The translations under genes were made by a program, and so were the position numbers. From Mansonella perstans (Eukaryota; Nematoda; Chromadorea; Rhabditida; Onchocercidae): DNA of 64,000 nt. The stretch spans positions 310,001 to 374,000 of the forward strand of contig JBAMDO010000570.1 of NCBI GenBank assembly GCA_037074765.1, written 5' to 3'. This document shows, piece by piece, positions 24,419 through 36,265 of this stretch. Within the stretch, counting starts at the first letter, position 1. Each line of letters starts with the position of its first letter. Below the pieces are notes generated by a model. The model was not told the origin of the DNA. It did no database searches and saw nothing but the letters and a program-made list of their open reading frames with translations.

Positions 24419-27400
24419 ATGCATCAACATCCTTCAGTTAGCGAAAGTTGTCGATTATTAACGAATGATTCAGCTAAAGTATATTATTAATTCAACTCTG
24501 TTTACACGAATGTTTGAATCCTAGAAATTGATAGATGATTATATCGAAACTATAACACATTATACACTGGAAGAGATTGATCACTATTTGTATTTTAATT
24601 AATACGAATTATATAAAATAGCTAAAGATTAATTGCTGACTACTTATGCACAATGATTTTACAACATATTTTATAGGATAATATGATACGTGATCGGTCG
24701 CAACATGAAGCATCCGCTAAAAATAAAGTACCTTCGAACAGTTCGTTTACATTTGTTGTTTGTTAAAATTTAACTTTCAGATCGAATAACTTAGCCAAAG
24801 AAGAAAAAAATTATTGCATAAAATTTTTAAATTGAATGAGTCTCCAGATCCATAAATAATTATTTTGAAATTTCCTAAGAAAATATATGGAAATCTGACA
24901 TCAAATTTGTTCAGTTTTTCCGTAATTCATGCCCTGCATTTTACTTCAATGGATTAACACTTTCATTATTTCTAACGAACACCTGTTTAAGAAAGTATTT
25001 TAGAGAAGTGTTCACAGTCCTTTAACCGATTACGGATGCCAAAGAAATCTTCCGTACAGAGAACGAAGCATATTCCAGTCTTTCAAGTAAACACTTTTTT
25101 TTTATTTTTTATTAGAAATCATTTTGGAAAATCATTAATGAAAGTTGAAACGAAGTTAAAAATTTGTTAGCTTCGTCATCTATTAATTTTAATAATCGAT
25201 AATATTAATATCCTTATTTCCTGGTAATCATTGTGATTGACAATCGATTGCTTCTTATCATATTTGATTTACAGGATGCAGGATGTTCTTCAACGTCACA
25301 TAGATTATTATTCGATGAAAATTTGCCAGCTTTTACGGGTTTGCTACTTAAATATCATTTGCAAATTGATTCTTAATTTAAAATGACACTGGTAAATGAT
25401 AAAGTATTGCTATATTGTTTTTTCAAAATCATTTTCGATAACTAAAAAAGCATAAATTGTTAATATAATAAATAATAATTTAAATCAATTTTAATTGATT
25501 TTAAAAGTGCTGAATAAAAAATTTAAAACTGCTAGAACAGACAGTTCGCTATGATGATGCAGGTTTTAATAACCTGGAACGAACCGATCAGTGCATTTAT
25601 TCTACAAATACTTTTCATACAGTATTTTTCATTTCCTCCAAAAAGAAAAGTTTTATCGTACACTTTTTTTGTCTAAATGTCCTACTGCACTTCTGCCAAA
25701 TGACACTAATATTATTCTCTGTGTTAGAATTGTAACATAATCCTCTGACGCATTTTATGCTTTTCTGAAACTTAATAAATTAAGAGATTTTATACGATCT
25801 TTTTAAAAGTTTTACATATGCTAGGTTTTTTCGTATAGCAATGATTTCAAGCAAGGTTGTTTGTGTGAATCGTTGACCTTATTGTGGTCCCAGAATTACT
25901 TCTAAGATTTTTGCAAGCATTGATGTTATAGATTTTAATATTATTTCTCAATTTCAGAAATTAAAAATCGTAAACTAATTAGGATTGTCCAAAATTATCT
26001 TGCAAAAACTTAGAAAGGGAAAAGCAGGTAATAAACGATCGATTGAAAATTTATTTTCAGGTACCAATTTAAATGTGAATCCACGCATCGACGGTTCACC
26101 TAAACGGAAAGCTTTGAAAATTCGGAATGTTGAAGGAGGTCAACTATCTAAGGATGCGGTTAAAACCGATCAGCATGAAAACCTCCTGAGTCGAATTGCT
26201 GATAGACAAAATAGGAGCAAATTTGAAATCGAATTTTCAAAAAATCAAAGTAGCAGCAAAAATTCAGATAGAAATAAGGACGAAATTGAAGGCAAAAAAA
26301 ACATTGTAACAGGTCAAAATGATCATGAAGGACCGTTTAGATGGAAAGGAAATAATAAGAAAGCAAACGTCCTTCTGGGCTTCGAACAAGATGGAAATGG
26401 AAGTGAATCCATTATGGGTCGGAGCAGTGATGGATCAGGTCGAAGTGAAATTAAACGGGACGCAAACGCCTATGCTGGTCAAGTTGATAATGAAGAAGGA
26501 GGTCTGGAAAGAGATCAAATCAAACGGATCGGAAATATCGCTATGGATCAAGGTAGTATCAAAGAATCACATAGAAATAAAACTGAAATCAAAGAGAACG
26601 GAAATGTTTTGATAGACCAAAGCAACAGTAAGAAAATGCACGGAGGTAATGCAGAATGTAATGGTAGGGTTCCTGGAAATCATGGCCATAGCGAAGAACT
26701 GAATGGAAATGGAGGTAAAGTTGAATGCAGCAGAAAAAACCTGATGAACCAAAATAAAGCTGAAGAATCGGATAGGAGGAAAATTCAACGGAATGGCAAT
26801 GCTTCAAAACATGAAAACAGCGAAGAACCGAACATTGCCTTTCCGCGAAAAACGAAAACTTTAGGACTTCTATGCCGAAAGTTCGTTTCAATTATTTTAT
26901 TTAAAGATTATCTCGAATTAATTATTTAATAATTTTACAAAATATTTACCACATTTGAGTGTCGTTTTATTGTTCTTACTTTTCGCAAGTTACAAACATC
27001 TTTAGGAGGGCAAAAAAAGAGGAATTAATTTTAAATTTTATTTTCAAAGAATTTAAAAATAGCTCAAATTGATTAGAAATATTAGTTTTAGATTATCTCT
27101 TTTTATAGGAATTGTAAATTTCTATATCGTTTTTTTAACATTCATTTTCAGGTTTTTTTTGAAAGTGCTCGAACGTGTAGAGTCTGGAGATGACAAAATC
27201 AATCTCGAAGCAATCGCAAGCTCCATGAGTATGTAAAAATTTGGAAAAATTCAATAAGTGTTCAAAATTAACAAAACAATCTTGAGGGATCACATTTTCC
27301 CATCATATAACAACATGCAAATGATATTAATTGGCATGAGCAGAGGCCACATGAAGCTTCATAACGGCCTTTATTTGATTATTCCAAATGCCGTAGATTG

Positions 27401-30400
27401 CATTGCAGCAATTTAATTTCAGAAGTTGAAAAGCGTCGAATCTATGATGTCGTGAACGTCATGGAAGCTCTGGGAGCAATGGCAAAATCGCACAAAAGTT
27501 TCTACACATGGAAAGGCTTGGATAATTTGCCATCCATTCTTTATGCTCTCAAGGTATCTCTAATTTGAATTTTTCTTTCTGGTGGCGAATAAGTTGAAAA
27601 AAGTTTACTCAAAAGTGATCGCTCCCAAAAAAAATGTCTCTTTGATTTTTTTTCTCTGCACTAAAGACTCTTCAAAAATTTGCTATTGTATTGGGGAGAA
27701 CTGAACTAATTAAATGTGTTTGAGTGAAAACTCTGATTTTTTCCTGATTAGTTTTTCAAGTCGGTTTTAAAACTATGTACAATTTGTCAAAATTTTTGAT
27801 GAAATTCAAGTTAAAAAACAAAATAGTAAAATCTTATGGGAAATATTCAAAACTGTTAATTTCGAAATTTTTATTCTAGATGGAAGCAGACAAAGAAGGT
27901 ATATATGAAAAAGTTTTAATGACACAGAATGTAATGACACGATTTATGGAAGTGCCTAATAACAACGAAAATGTCGATGGTAACTACCACTAATTAATTT
28001 TTTTACAAGTTCACTTAATTTTTTAAAAAAAAGTTTTGCATGCTGTCAAATTTGGAATTATAAGGAAATATGTGGGTCACGAAATTTATAAGAAACATAA
28101 TGATAGCGTTACATTTCATTATTGCTAAATAATTGTCCTCAAATAATTTTTTACTTTCTATAAATGCTTGAAAGATTATGTCTTATTGTTGGACTGTTAA
28201 GCATTTCCTAATGATGCTGGACCATCACAAACATCTGATGATAATAGCTTTCCCACTGTGGATCAATCAAATTCATCAGGCAACAATGGCAAATCTTTGA
28301 AACAATTTGGCTCAAAAAGAAAAGAAAGTAAACGGCAGCGTGGATTGAATTCATTAACATATTTGTGCAGATGTTTTTTCAAGATTCTAATCGCTGGATT
28401 GGTTAGCTTTTTTTTATTGTTATAAGTAAATTCTCCTCAACTTTCAGTTATCAAAATTGTAATTTCTTGGGATATTAAGAAGTGAGGAATACAGTGAGAA
28501 CAAAAGAAACAATATTTAACTGATTCAAATTAAATAAACTAAATGCCAAAACTAATATTAAAAATTCTTTTAGTTTTCATTTATCTAATATGAGAGTGAA
28601 TATTATTGCCATCAATTTTTCAAGCGTTTGCAGGATCATGATTCTGACTATAAGGTGAGTTTGGACGTTGCAAGTACAATATTAATTAAAGATCCCGAAA
28701 TTGATGGTTGCAAGCCGCCAGATCGCAGTAAGCTTTTTTTTTTAAAAAAATTGTTTTTATTGGAATTCTTTTTTCAAACATATGACAGCAGCTTGAAATA
28801 GTAATAAGTAGCTGAAAACCCGTTACGTAAATTTGCGAAAATTAATTGAATTTATTTAATTACAAACCATTTAAATTTGAATTCAAATGTTAGGTCGATG
28901 TCGGCGCATCTATGACGTTGCAAATGTTCTAATTTCGCTACAACTGATCGAACGCAGGATGTTCAGCTTTGGAACGAAGAAAATTCCACTCTTCATCTAT
29001 TGCGGTCCTCCGATTGTTGGTAAAAGATTTTTTAATTCATGCAATTTTTTCCGATGAACTGGCAGTTCATCATTAGTGTTAACGTTAAAGAAGAAGCATT
29101 TATAAAGTAATTTCAGAATCTGGTAAATTCGACTTCTACCATCATATTCGCCTTAATAAGCTGTCTGCAACGCTGAGAAATTCGGAAGAAAAAAAAGCTT
29201 ATGAAATTGAAGAAAAAAATTTGGAAGCTTTTATTCTCACGAAGTAATTAATTGCTTTTTTAAGTCTTTTAAAAACATTTAGTATGTTTTTTAAAGTAGA
29301 AGCAATTTTTAAAGCAGAATTAAATGCGAGACATAATAAAAATATTATGCACTGCCATTGTTTCATCATGGTCAAACATTTTTTGCTTAGAAATGGGAAA
29401 AAGAAAAGAGCTGAATCAGTTAGTAACGTTGACGAACTGAAGGAGAAGCGGAACAGAACTGAAGGAGCAGATCCAAATCAGGAAAACACAGAAGTCAATA
29501 AAGAAAATTTTTCACCCAGTCTGATTAATCGGATCATTCCGTCACAGGCTCCTGCTGCCGTACCAATTATACGTCCTCAACCACAGGTGATCACTTAAAA
29601 GTGTCATAAATTTTGATTCATTTTAGATTCAGATTTTATATTTAAAAATTTTTTCATATCGTTTTTAGTGGTTTGTTTATCCATCTGGTTTCCACGGGAC
29701 TTTTACCTTTGAAGTGAACCAGTAGCTATAGAGTTGAGTCAAGCAATTTTAATTTCTCAAGATAATGTTCATAATGCAATGCAAGTTATAATGATTAGAA
29801 TGATTTTGCATCCATTGATGAATTCTCAAGCTTAAGCTCACTCCTCCTCTATTAATATATTTGTAGAAACTAAATTTTTTGTTTTCTAGATGGTTCCTGA
29901 TTTGACATCAATTCTTGCTACTCAGCAATTCTCATCTTTCAATACTTTGCCGTCAGTTGTCCAGCAGCCAAGATTTCCCCAATTTATGCCATTGCCGATC
30001 TATTCACAAGGATTCTTACCGTTCGATTCGAGAATGATCTTTCTAAACAATGGAAATGTGCTTCATAATGTTAACTCATCACGAATTCCTATGCACCAAA
30101 ACAACTTCAATTACCTATCTGCTACTTACCCACTACCATCAGTTTTTTTCCAACACCCATACGGTCGAACAGTTGATGCTGCAAGTACTGGTTATGCTAC
30201 TTATAGCAATATTAGCAATAGTTTTATTTATCCGAGAAACACACTGAAATCTCCATTTAATATTGATTCAATATTGAATAAGAGCGAGACTCGTGAAAAT
30301 AACCAAGATTAAAATCCGTTTTCCCAATAAATAAATTACATAGTTTGAATTTGCTGTTATGCTTTTTCTTATATAAATATATTTCAGTGATTAATAGAAT

Positions 30401-30661
30401 AGATCTTGCCACTTCTATCAATCAACCTTCCAATATAACAAGTCAGAATTCATTACCTCATCAATCTTCGTAAGTTTTAAAGATTTTCAACACTTTATTT
30501 GCAGTTTCAATATTTCGTTTATTTTGTAAATTTTATAACTAAGAGCTTTTGAAGTTAAAAAAGAAACTGAGGTTTAAAAACGAAGAAAAATCTGCTTCTC
30601 ATCATAGTTTTGGTATTTCAGGGGATTCTCGTCCAGTTATTCTTCAATAATCGATGTATAA
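24419..30661 (+). CDS. efl-3: Atypical E2F transcription factor (E2F7/8 type), left copy
   Basis: Atypical E2Fs repress cell-cycle genes through two tandem DNA-binding domains and need no DP partner. Exons in phase: 24419-24478 (acceptor at 24404), 24677-24727, 25018-25086, 25275-25338, 26061-26880, 27152-27228, 27423-27553, 27880-27979, 28202-28401, 28634-28727, 28894-29019, 29117-29243, 29391-29586, 29890-30292, 30388-30469, 30622-30661. That gives 879 residues, the size range of E2F7/8. Domain 1 (about 341-420) runs from KTKTLGLLCRKF to KRRIYDVVNVMEALG and YTWKGL. Domain 2 (about 503-597) has SLTYLCRCFFKIL, then CRRIYDVANVLISLQLIERR. The 820-base exon carries an Asn/Gly/Lys-rich 23-residue tandem repeat. 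A 27-base micro-exon (25536-25562) would also fit in phase. Reading past the 30292 donor stops at 30312. The start Met is the first in the first supported exon and is uncertain. No dimerisation or marked-box/RB-binding region is evident. Confidence 0.88.
26285..26800 (+). repeat. 69-base coding tandem repeat inside the E2F N-terminal exon
   Basis: Equivalent codons recur at 26450, 26519, 26588, 26657 and 26726, exactly 69 bases apart, then at 26783 after a unit shortened by 12 bases. Protein units are 23 residues with a pattern like IKxxGN, then xDQ or similar, then S or E, ending KxE. Earlier, more degenerate units start at about 26285. Period and register are read directly from the sequence. 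Confidence 0.8.
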
Positions 30662-32143
30662 TATTGAATTAGAAGTGGAAAAAGTCTACAAAACATCAAG
30701 CTTTGTAAATTTTCCTTCAATTATCAATCACTTGTTCCGTCAGAATAATGTTTTCCACTTGAAATCGCTAACTGCATCGTTCCATTTAGAATTAAATACT
30801 TTCACATTTATAATTTCCGGAATGCTATCTATAAACAATACTTTTTTCATGCGTAAAATAACTGATTGATTGGAAGTGCTGATCTAACTGTATAATATTT
30901 TTGTATAGCAACAATATATTCATAATTTATTCAAACAATATTGATTCATATGATGTATTCTTGGATGTTCTATTCCATAATAAGATCAATATTTTGTTTT
31001 CTCTTCTATGAATTTATTAATAATTTTCTGATATTTCTTAACTTTCTTTAATATTTTATATTTATTTTACAATCGTATTTATTTAAATAGGGTTCTGTAC
31101 ATCTTCAACGGTGAAGTTCAGTGGTGAAGTACGTCTCCAATTATTTTTATATTATGTATGTATTTTATTTATTTTTTTGGATTTAAATAAATCTCTAATT
31201 TTATTTAATTCTAATTAATTTTCTTTTGCTTCTTGAAGAACTGGTAGACTTTGTGAAAATGATGTGCTGTTTTTTTTTAGAAGTTGTGATTAAATCTGTT
31301 TGGATTGTTTAGTTTTTTAGTTTTAGACTAGGCTAGATAGATGTGATTTCTTTGTCATATATTTTACTGCTTTAATTAATTTTGAAAATAGCAAAGTATT
31401 GTTTTTCTGTGTACTTTAATTTGTTGTTTATGTGCAGTTTATCAATTCTTCCAATTCTTTTAATATTTTTTTGTTATTTCTTGTATTAGCATTCCTGCTG
31501 TTTACTTTACGTGAATTGTTCGTTTCCAGTCTGTGGTCCATGAGAAATAAAAAGTGCTAAAATATGGTGGTCCTCGATGGCAATGTGATGAGGAAAAAAA
31601 GGGAAGAAGCTGTTATGCTAAAATTGAAATCCAATTTTTCCTCGTACTTGTATTTCTGGATTTGTCGATAAATTTGAAATACTTTCTAACAAAGACTATT
31701 GTTGGAATTGTGTATCTAACATAGTAATAATTTACATATTCAGTTATTTTGGTAATTAGTGCGACATTAATGTTTTATATTAGTATTACCTTAAGAATGA
31801 CCACAGATTGAGAATTAAAGCTAGAGTGATCACTGATTGGGAATATAAGAAACATTTAGATTGATCACTGGAATATTGTTGGATGGTTTTGCTTTGGTCG
31901 AGCACCTAAATAAATTTCAAATGGCTCTAATTTTGTTACATTGCAAAGTATTATATAATGAAAACAAGCAACTTAAAATACACAAGTCATGAAAATTTAA
32001 AAAAATAGCGAAACAAAAATGAATGTTAAAAGATGAAATTGATTAAAGCAAAATAATTCAGATGGGAAACCTGACAACATCAACGGATAAGTAAATGACA
32101 AATCGATTTCAAGACAATATTTAATGTGAGGTAGGTGACAACA
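26808..32143 (+). repeat. Left arm, segment 3 of the large inverted duplication
   Basis: Matches 41356-46676 in inverse orientation over about 5.3 kb, covering the end of the large E2F exon, all later E2F exons and introns, and about 1.5 kb of 3' flank. Exon lengths are identical and scattered single-base differences are seen, so the copies are recent or homogenised by gene conversion. Confidence 0.92.
30326..30331 (+). terminator. Polyadenylation signal for a short E2F isoform
   Basis: AATAAATAAA lies 14 bases after the in-frame TAA at 30310-30312 that is used if the donor at 30293 is not spliced. The same signal is kept in the right copy (near 43166-43175). Confidence 0.5.
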
Positions 32144-32269
32144 AAAGATGAGAAGATTAAGTTCAAATTGAAATAAAAGCATCAGAGAAAAAGTGAAGTG
32201 GATAGCCACTTGATATATAGTTCAGTGATACGAACAGAGATGCCTGAATTCATGATGATGCAATTATAG
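30662..32269. other. 3' flank of left E2F gene, no gene recognised
   Basis: AT-rich sequence mirrored in the right arm up to about 32143. A 71-codon frame at 30654-30869 is present in both arms but overlaps the end of the E2F coding sequence and looks like 3' UTR. Nothing else is supported. Confidence 0.5.
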
Positions 32270-33722
32270 TGTCATCTTGTCACTGACAGTCATCTGCTTA
32301 TCTTTTCTCGACAACAATTAGCAATTATTGCTTTCAAACTATTAGTTAAACACAGTGGTGATATTTTTGTTCGTTAATTAACCCAACTTAAGCTTCTAAC
32401 ATATAAGAATACATTAGCAGAAATTTCAGCGTTTATTAATTCCATCATGCCTAAAAACATACAGATCCATCCTCTGTACTTTCCTTTATGGTTTTATCCC
32501 GTATCACTTCAAAAATACTTAGCATTTAAACTTCTCAGGATATATGTAATTCACTAAGCACATGGCTTTCAGATTAAAAAGCTTTTTTTATATTAAAATA
32601 ATTAGATTGTTATAAATGTACTAAATGAGTTCCATATGTTTAAAAATTTTAATTAATCTGAAGATAAATTTAAATTAATTCAAAGACAAATTTTAATTAC
32701 GGAAAATATAAACATATAAGAATATAAAAAATTAAAACGATTTCATTTACAATGAGTATTACTTTTTGCAGAATTTTTTCAATACTTTTTTGTGCTTTAA
32801 ATTTTCATTTTGATTTTTTATTTTTAAATAATGGATCAAAGAAATGATTTTAACTGAATGGTCGAAGATCATGCGACGCTTATTGTTGTATTTCTGCAGA
32901 AAAAGATCGATTCGGTATACAATGGGTATTACTTGATAGGTAAGTGCAAAATGTTTTGCTTTGTTTTGATCAGCTTCATCTCAAAACAAACAGACACGAA
33001 TACACATACAAACACATACAATGATGCACACGAAGGTAGAGATAATTTGAAGATTTGAAAATTCAACATCACATATCACCATTTAGAAATAATACTGATA
33101 ATAGCAATACATGAAGAAATAATTGACAAGATAGAAGAAATTACGAATACATTCAAATCATGCCAGAATCATTCAACTTAAATTTCATGTTATCAATGAA
33201 TAAAAATCAAGAAATCAGTCTAAAATGCGAAAAGCTAATTATTGGCTGATGTATCCTAATTCAAACAAAAATTTAAGAATTATTTAAAGACAATGTGGTT
33301 CTTTCCCTGCCTTTCATTGAATGGCTGCTATGGCCTTCTCCAGGAATAATTGCTATAATGAATTCGTGTGATTTCCCTGTTGTGATCTCTCCTGTTGCTG
33401 TGGCCTTTCTTGCTCTTGCAATATTTGTTGAGACCTCCGCTGAAATGTTTGCGGTGATCTCTCTAATGATTGTTGTGACTCCTCTTGAAGTTGTTGGCGC
33501 AGGGTTTCTTGTAATGGTAGCTGCAGCCTGTCTTCAGGAAGTTCCACAGAACCTTCACGTATTCGCCGCTCAAGATCCCTGTCGATTTCTAAAAAATATC
33601 GTTTCATTTCAATAACTTTAGTTGATTGATTTCTACTTCAAACTGAAAAAGTGTAAAAACATTACATTCAAATTGGATTAAATGATTAAATTTAAGTTTT
33701 TCATTGTGAAAAGTAGAAAATT
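32270..33722 (+). repeat. 1.45 kb direct repeat, copy 1
   Basis: Almost identical to 36957-38402 in the same orientation, differing by a few single-base changes and indels. It contains dispersed repeat copy 2 (32417-32660), a possible plus-strand exon (ATG 32858 to donor GATAG|GTAAGTGC at 32939) and an orphan copy of the last exon of the glutamine-rich gene. No terminal inverted repeats or target-site duplications are evident at its ends. Confidence 0.92.
33353..33588 (-). pseudogene. Orphan copy of last exon of glutamine-rich gene
   Basis: Same sequence as the exon at 38270-38035 with its acceptor and stop codon intact, but the upstream exons are absent. Beyond about 33722 the sequence changes to an inverted fragment of the E2F N-terminal exon. 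Without its other exons it cannot make the same protein. Confidence 0.7.
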
Positions 33723-34275
33723 TCTATCTGATTCTTTGATGCTACCTTGATCCATAGCGATATTTCCGATCCGTTTGATTTGATCTCTTTCCAGACCTCC
33801 TTCTTCATTATCAACTTGACCAGCATAAGCGTTTGCGTCCCGTTTAATTTCATTTCGACCTGATCCATCACTGCTCCGATCCATAATGGATTCACTTCCA
33901 TTTCCATCTTGTTCGAAGCCCAGAAGGACGTTTGCTTTCTTATTATTTCCTTTCCATCTAAACGGTCCTTCATGATCATTTTGACCTGTTACAATGTTTT
34001 TTTTGCCTTTAATTTCGTCCTTATTTCTATCTGAATTTTTGCTGCTACTTTGATCTTTTGAAAATTCGATTTCAAATTTGCTCCTATTTTGTCTATCAGA
34101 ATTCGACTCAGGAGGTTTTCATGCTGATCGGTTTTAACCGCATCCTTAGATTTTCAAAGCTTTAGGTGAACCGTCGATGCGTGGATTCACATTTTTTGCA
34201 AGATAATTTTGGACAATCCTAATTAGTTTACGATTTTTAGTCTCTGAAATTGAGAAATAATATTAAAATCCGTAA
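33722..34275 (-). pseudogene. Inverted fragment of E2F N-terminal exon and its 5' flank
   Basis: Minus-strand copy of roughly 25930-26575, with internal deletions near 34190 (the ends of the acceptor region are joined directly to NVNPRID codons) and near 34150. The frame is interrupted. It meets the next, forward copy nearly head-to-head, forming a small imperfect palindrome around 34280. Confidence 0.75.
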
Positions 34276-34289
34276 TATGAATGCTTAGG

Positions 34290-35150
34290 CTTAGGAAAGT
34301 TAGAAAGGGAAAGGAAGGTTATAAAGCGATCGATTGAAAATTTATTTTCAGGTACCAATTTAAATGTGAATCCACGCATCAACGATTCACCTAAACGGAA
34401 AGCTTTGAAAATTCGGAATGTTGAAGGAGGTCAACTATCTAAGGATGCGGTTAAAACCGATCAGCATGAAAACCTCCTGAGTCGAATTGCTGATAGACAA
34501 AATAGGAGCAAATTTGAAATCGAATTTTCAAAAGTAGCAGCAAAAATTCAGATAGAAATAAGGACGAAATTAAAGGCAAAAAAACATTGTAACAGGTCAA
34601 AATGATCATGAAGGACCGTTTAGATGGAAAGGAAATAATAAGAAAGCAAACGTCCTTTGGGCTTCGAACAAGATGGAAATGGAAGTGAATCCATTATGGG
34701 TCGCAGCAGTGATGGATCAGGTCGAAGTGAAATTAAACGGGACGCAAACGCCTATGCTGGTCAAGTTGATAATGAAGAAGGAGGTCTGGAAAGAGATCAT
34801 ATCAAACGGATCGGAAATATCGCTATGGATCAAGGTAGTATCAAAGAATCAGATAGAAATAAAACTGAAATCAAAGAGAATAGAAATGTTTTGATAGACC
34901 AAAGCAACAGTAAGAAAATGCACGGGGGTAATGCAGAATGTAATGGTAGGGTTCCTGGAAATCATGGCCATAGCGAAGAACTGAATGGAAATGGAGGTAA
35001 AGTTGAATGCAGCAGAAAAAACCTGATGAACCAAAATAAAGCTGAAGAATCGGATAGGAGGAAAATTCAACGGAATGGCAATGCTTCAAAACATGAAAAC
35101 AGCGAAGAACCGAACATTGCCTTTCCGCGAAAAACGAAAACTTTGATTTG
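34290..35150 (+). pseudogene. Forward broken copy of E2F N-terminal exon
   Basis: Matches about 26010-26865, including the TTTATTTTCAG acceptor and the 69-base repeats. Small indels near 34535, 34575 and 34655 break the frame. It ends after codons for PRKTKTL, exactly where the DNA-binding domain begins, and continues into unrelated sequence, so it lacks any E2F domain. Confidence 0.8.
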
Positions 35151-35243
35151 ACCTTTCCTATCGATTGCAAATCCAAAGCTGAATAACCGTGATTGTGATT
35201 CTAATTCTAAAATTTTTAATTTTTAACCTGAAATTCATTAATA

Positions 35244-35345
35244 GGTCAATTATCTATTGATGCGGCAAAACCGAACAGCATGGAAAATATCTGAATCGAT
35301 TTGCTAATAGACAAAATAGGAGCAAATTTGAATCAAATTTTTAAA
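35244..35345 (+). pseudogene. Short diverged fragment of E2F N-terminal exon
   Basis: About 100 bases similar to 26130-26240 (GGTCAATTATCTATTGATGC and GACAAAATAGGAGCAAATTT words) with indels and a frame break. It is the third copy of this exon in the spacer. Confidence 0.65.
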
Positions 35346-35615
35346 AGATTAAAATAGCGATACGTACATATGCAAAGCACAGATTATCTGTTTGTCTATA
35401 AGAATGAAACATTACGGCAATTGGAAGAGATGGATAAATATATTAAATGATATATTCATTGACCTCAATGACCTCAATCTACATGTTTGAGATCAAACTA
35501 TGAACACTGTAAAAGTATTGCAAGCAGAAAAGATCACATGAAGTGATTCATTTCAAATCTTGTCAGATAAAAATCAAAATTTCCTTTGTGATGTTTATGA
35601 GAGTTTGAAACACTA
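35345..35615 (+). repeat. Intergenic repeat family, copy 2
   Basis: Close to 50181-50480 (inverse) and more distant from 23690-23965. It immediately follows fragments of the E2F exon; the 50 kb copy also carries 100 bases of the sequence before it (35143-35240), so those two share a longer ancestry. Confidence 0.8.
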
Positions 35616-36075
35616 TCAGATTTTTTTGGATTGATTCTAAAGTTATATTCATTTTCAATGGGTCAAATTATTTGTAAAGTGTTAGTAAAATTACTAAAAT
35701 TTGTTGATTAAATTTAACACTAAATTTGATTTAATAGTATGAAAAAGTTTTGGAGCAGCAAACATCAATTTCATCAATAATAGAATTGTAAATAAGCTAA
35801 ATTAGCAAATATAAGTTCGATTTTGAAATGAAGGTTTAATGTGTTTGATTTGTAAAATTTTGAGAAATTATTTTTTTCATTTAAGCAAAAATGAAGTTTG
35901 AACCTATACGAGATTGAATGGTAACATCAGAAATTGCAATTTGATTAGATTATATTCTGACTTCTTGATAACGCTCTGATATGAAAAGTAACAACTCTGA
36001 TTAAATAACCAATTAGGAAATTAAAATTGAAAGCTAAAAGATCGCATTGGCATTTATGTGCAAATCGATTTGAGG
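35615..36075 (+). repeat. Short inverted duplicate, left member
   Basis: Matches 40437-40905 in inverse orientation at high identity. No gene is seen in it. Confidence 0.8.
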
Positions 36076-36084
36076 TAATCGTTT

Positions 36085-36265
36085 TTTCTGATTGCTTAAA
36101 ATGACAATCATCTTACCTATCCTGCCCAAATAGCACAACTGCGATTTCCTCTTTATGATTGAAAAGACTGGTGAAGAAGACACCGGGACAAGCGGGGTAA
36201 TGTTGCCGAGAAATATTGCCATACTTCATTGCGCGGCATTGATCATGATGACATCGACGACATTC
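36085..36265 (-). pseudogene. Diverged copy of putative membrane-protein first exon
   Basis: Similar to 20260-20460, keeping the ATG region, the LGNITP-like start and the GTAAGA donor, but the hydrophobic core is altered (a VSSSP stretch replaces VVLFIF). Adjacent to a copy of 25820-26310, so two segments about 5.4 kb apart in the left arm are joined here. Confidence 0.5.

Noticed and set aside
26319..26891. Several overlapping ORFs on both strands within the large E2F exon
   Set aside because: All arise from the 69-base repeat being open in several frames. Only the frame that reaches the KTKTLGLLCRK codons joins to the E2F domain exons.
30654..30869. 71-codon ORF after the E2F gene, also at 42626-42841
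   Set aside because: It overlaps the end of the last E2F coding exon and reads as 3' UTR. Its preservation is explained by the recent duplication.
33295..33615. Plus-strand hydrophobic ORF, repeated at 37977-38306
   Set aside because: It is antisense to the glutamine-rich exon, whose acceptor, phase and stop fit a spliced gene on the minus strand. The plus-strand frame is the shadow of CAG/CTG-rich codons.
32270..33722. Direct repeat considered as an insertion sequence or transposon
   Set aside because: I could find no terminal inverted repeats, target-site duplications or transposase frame; segmental duplication is simpler.
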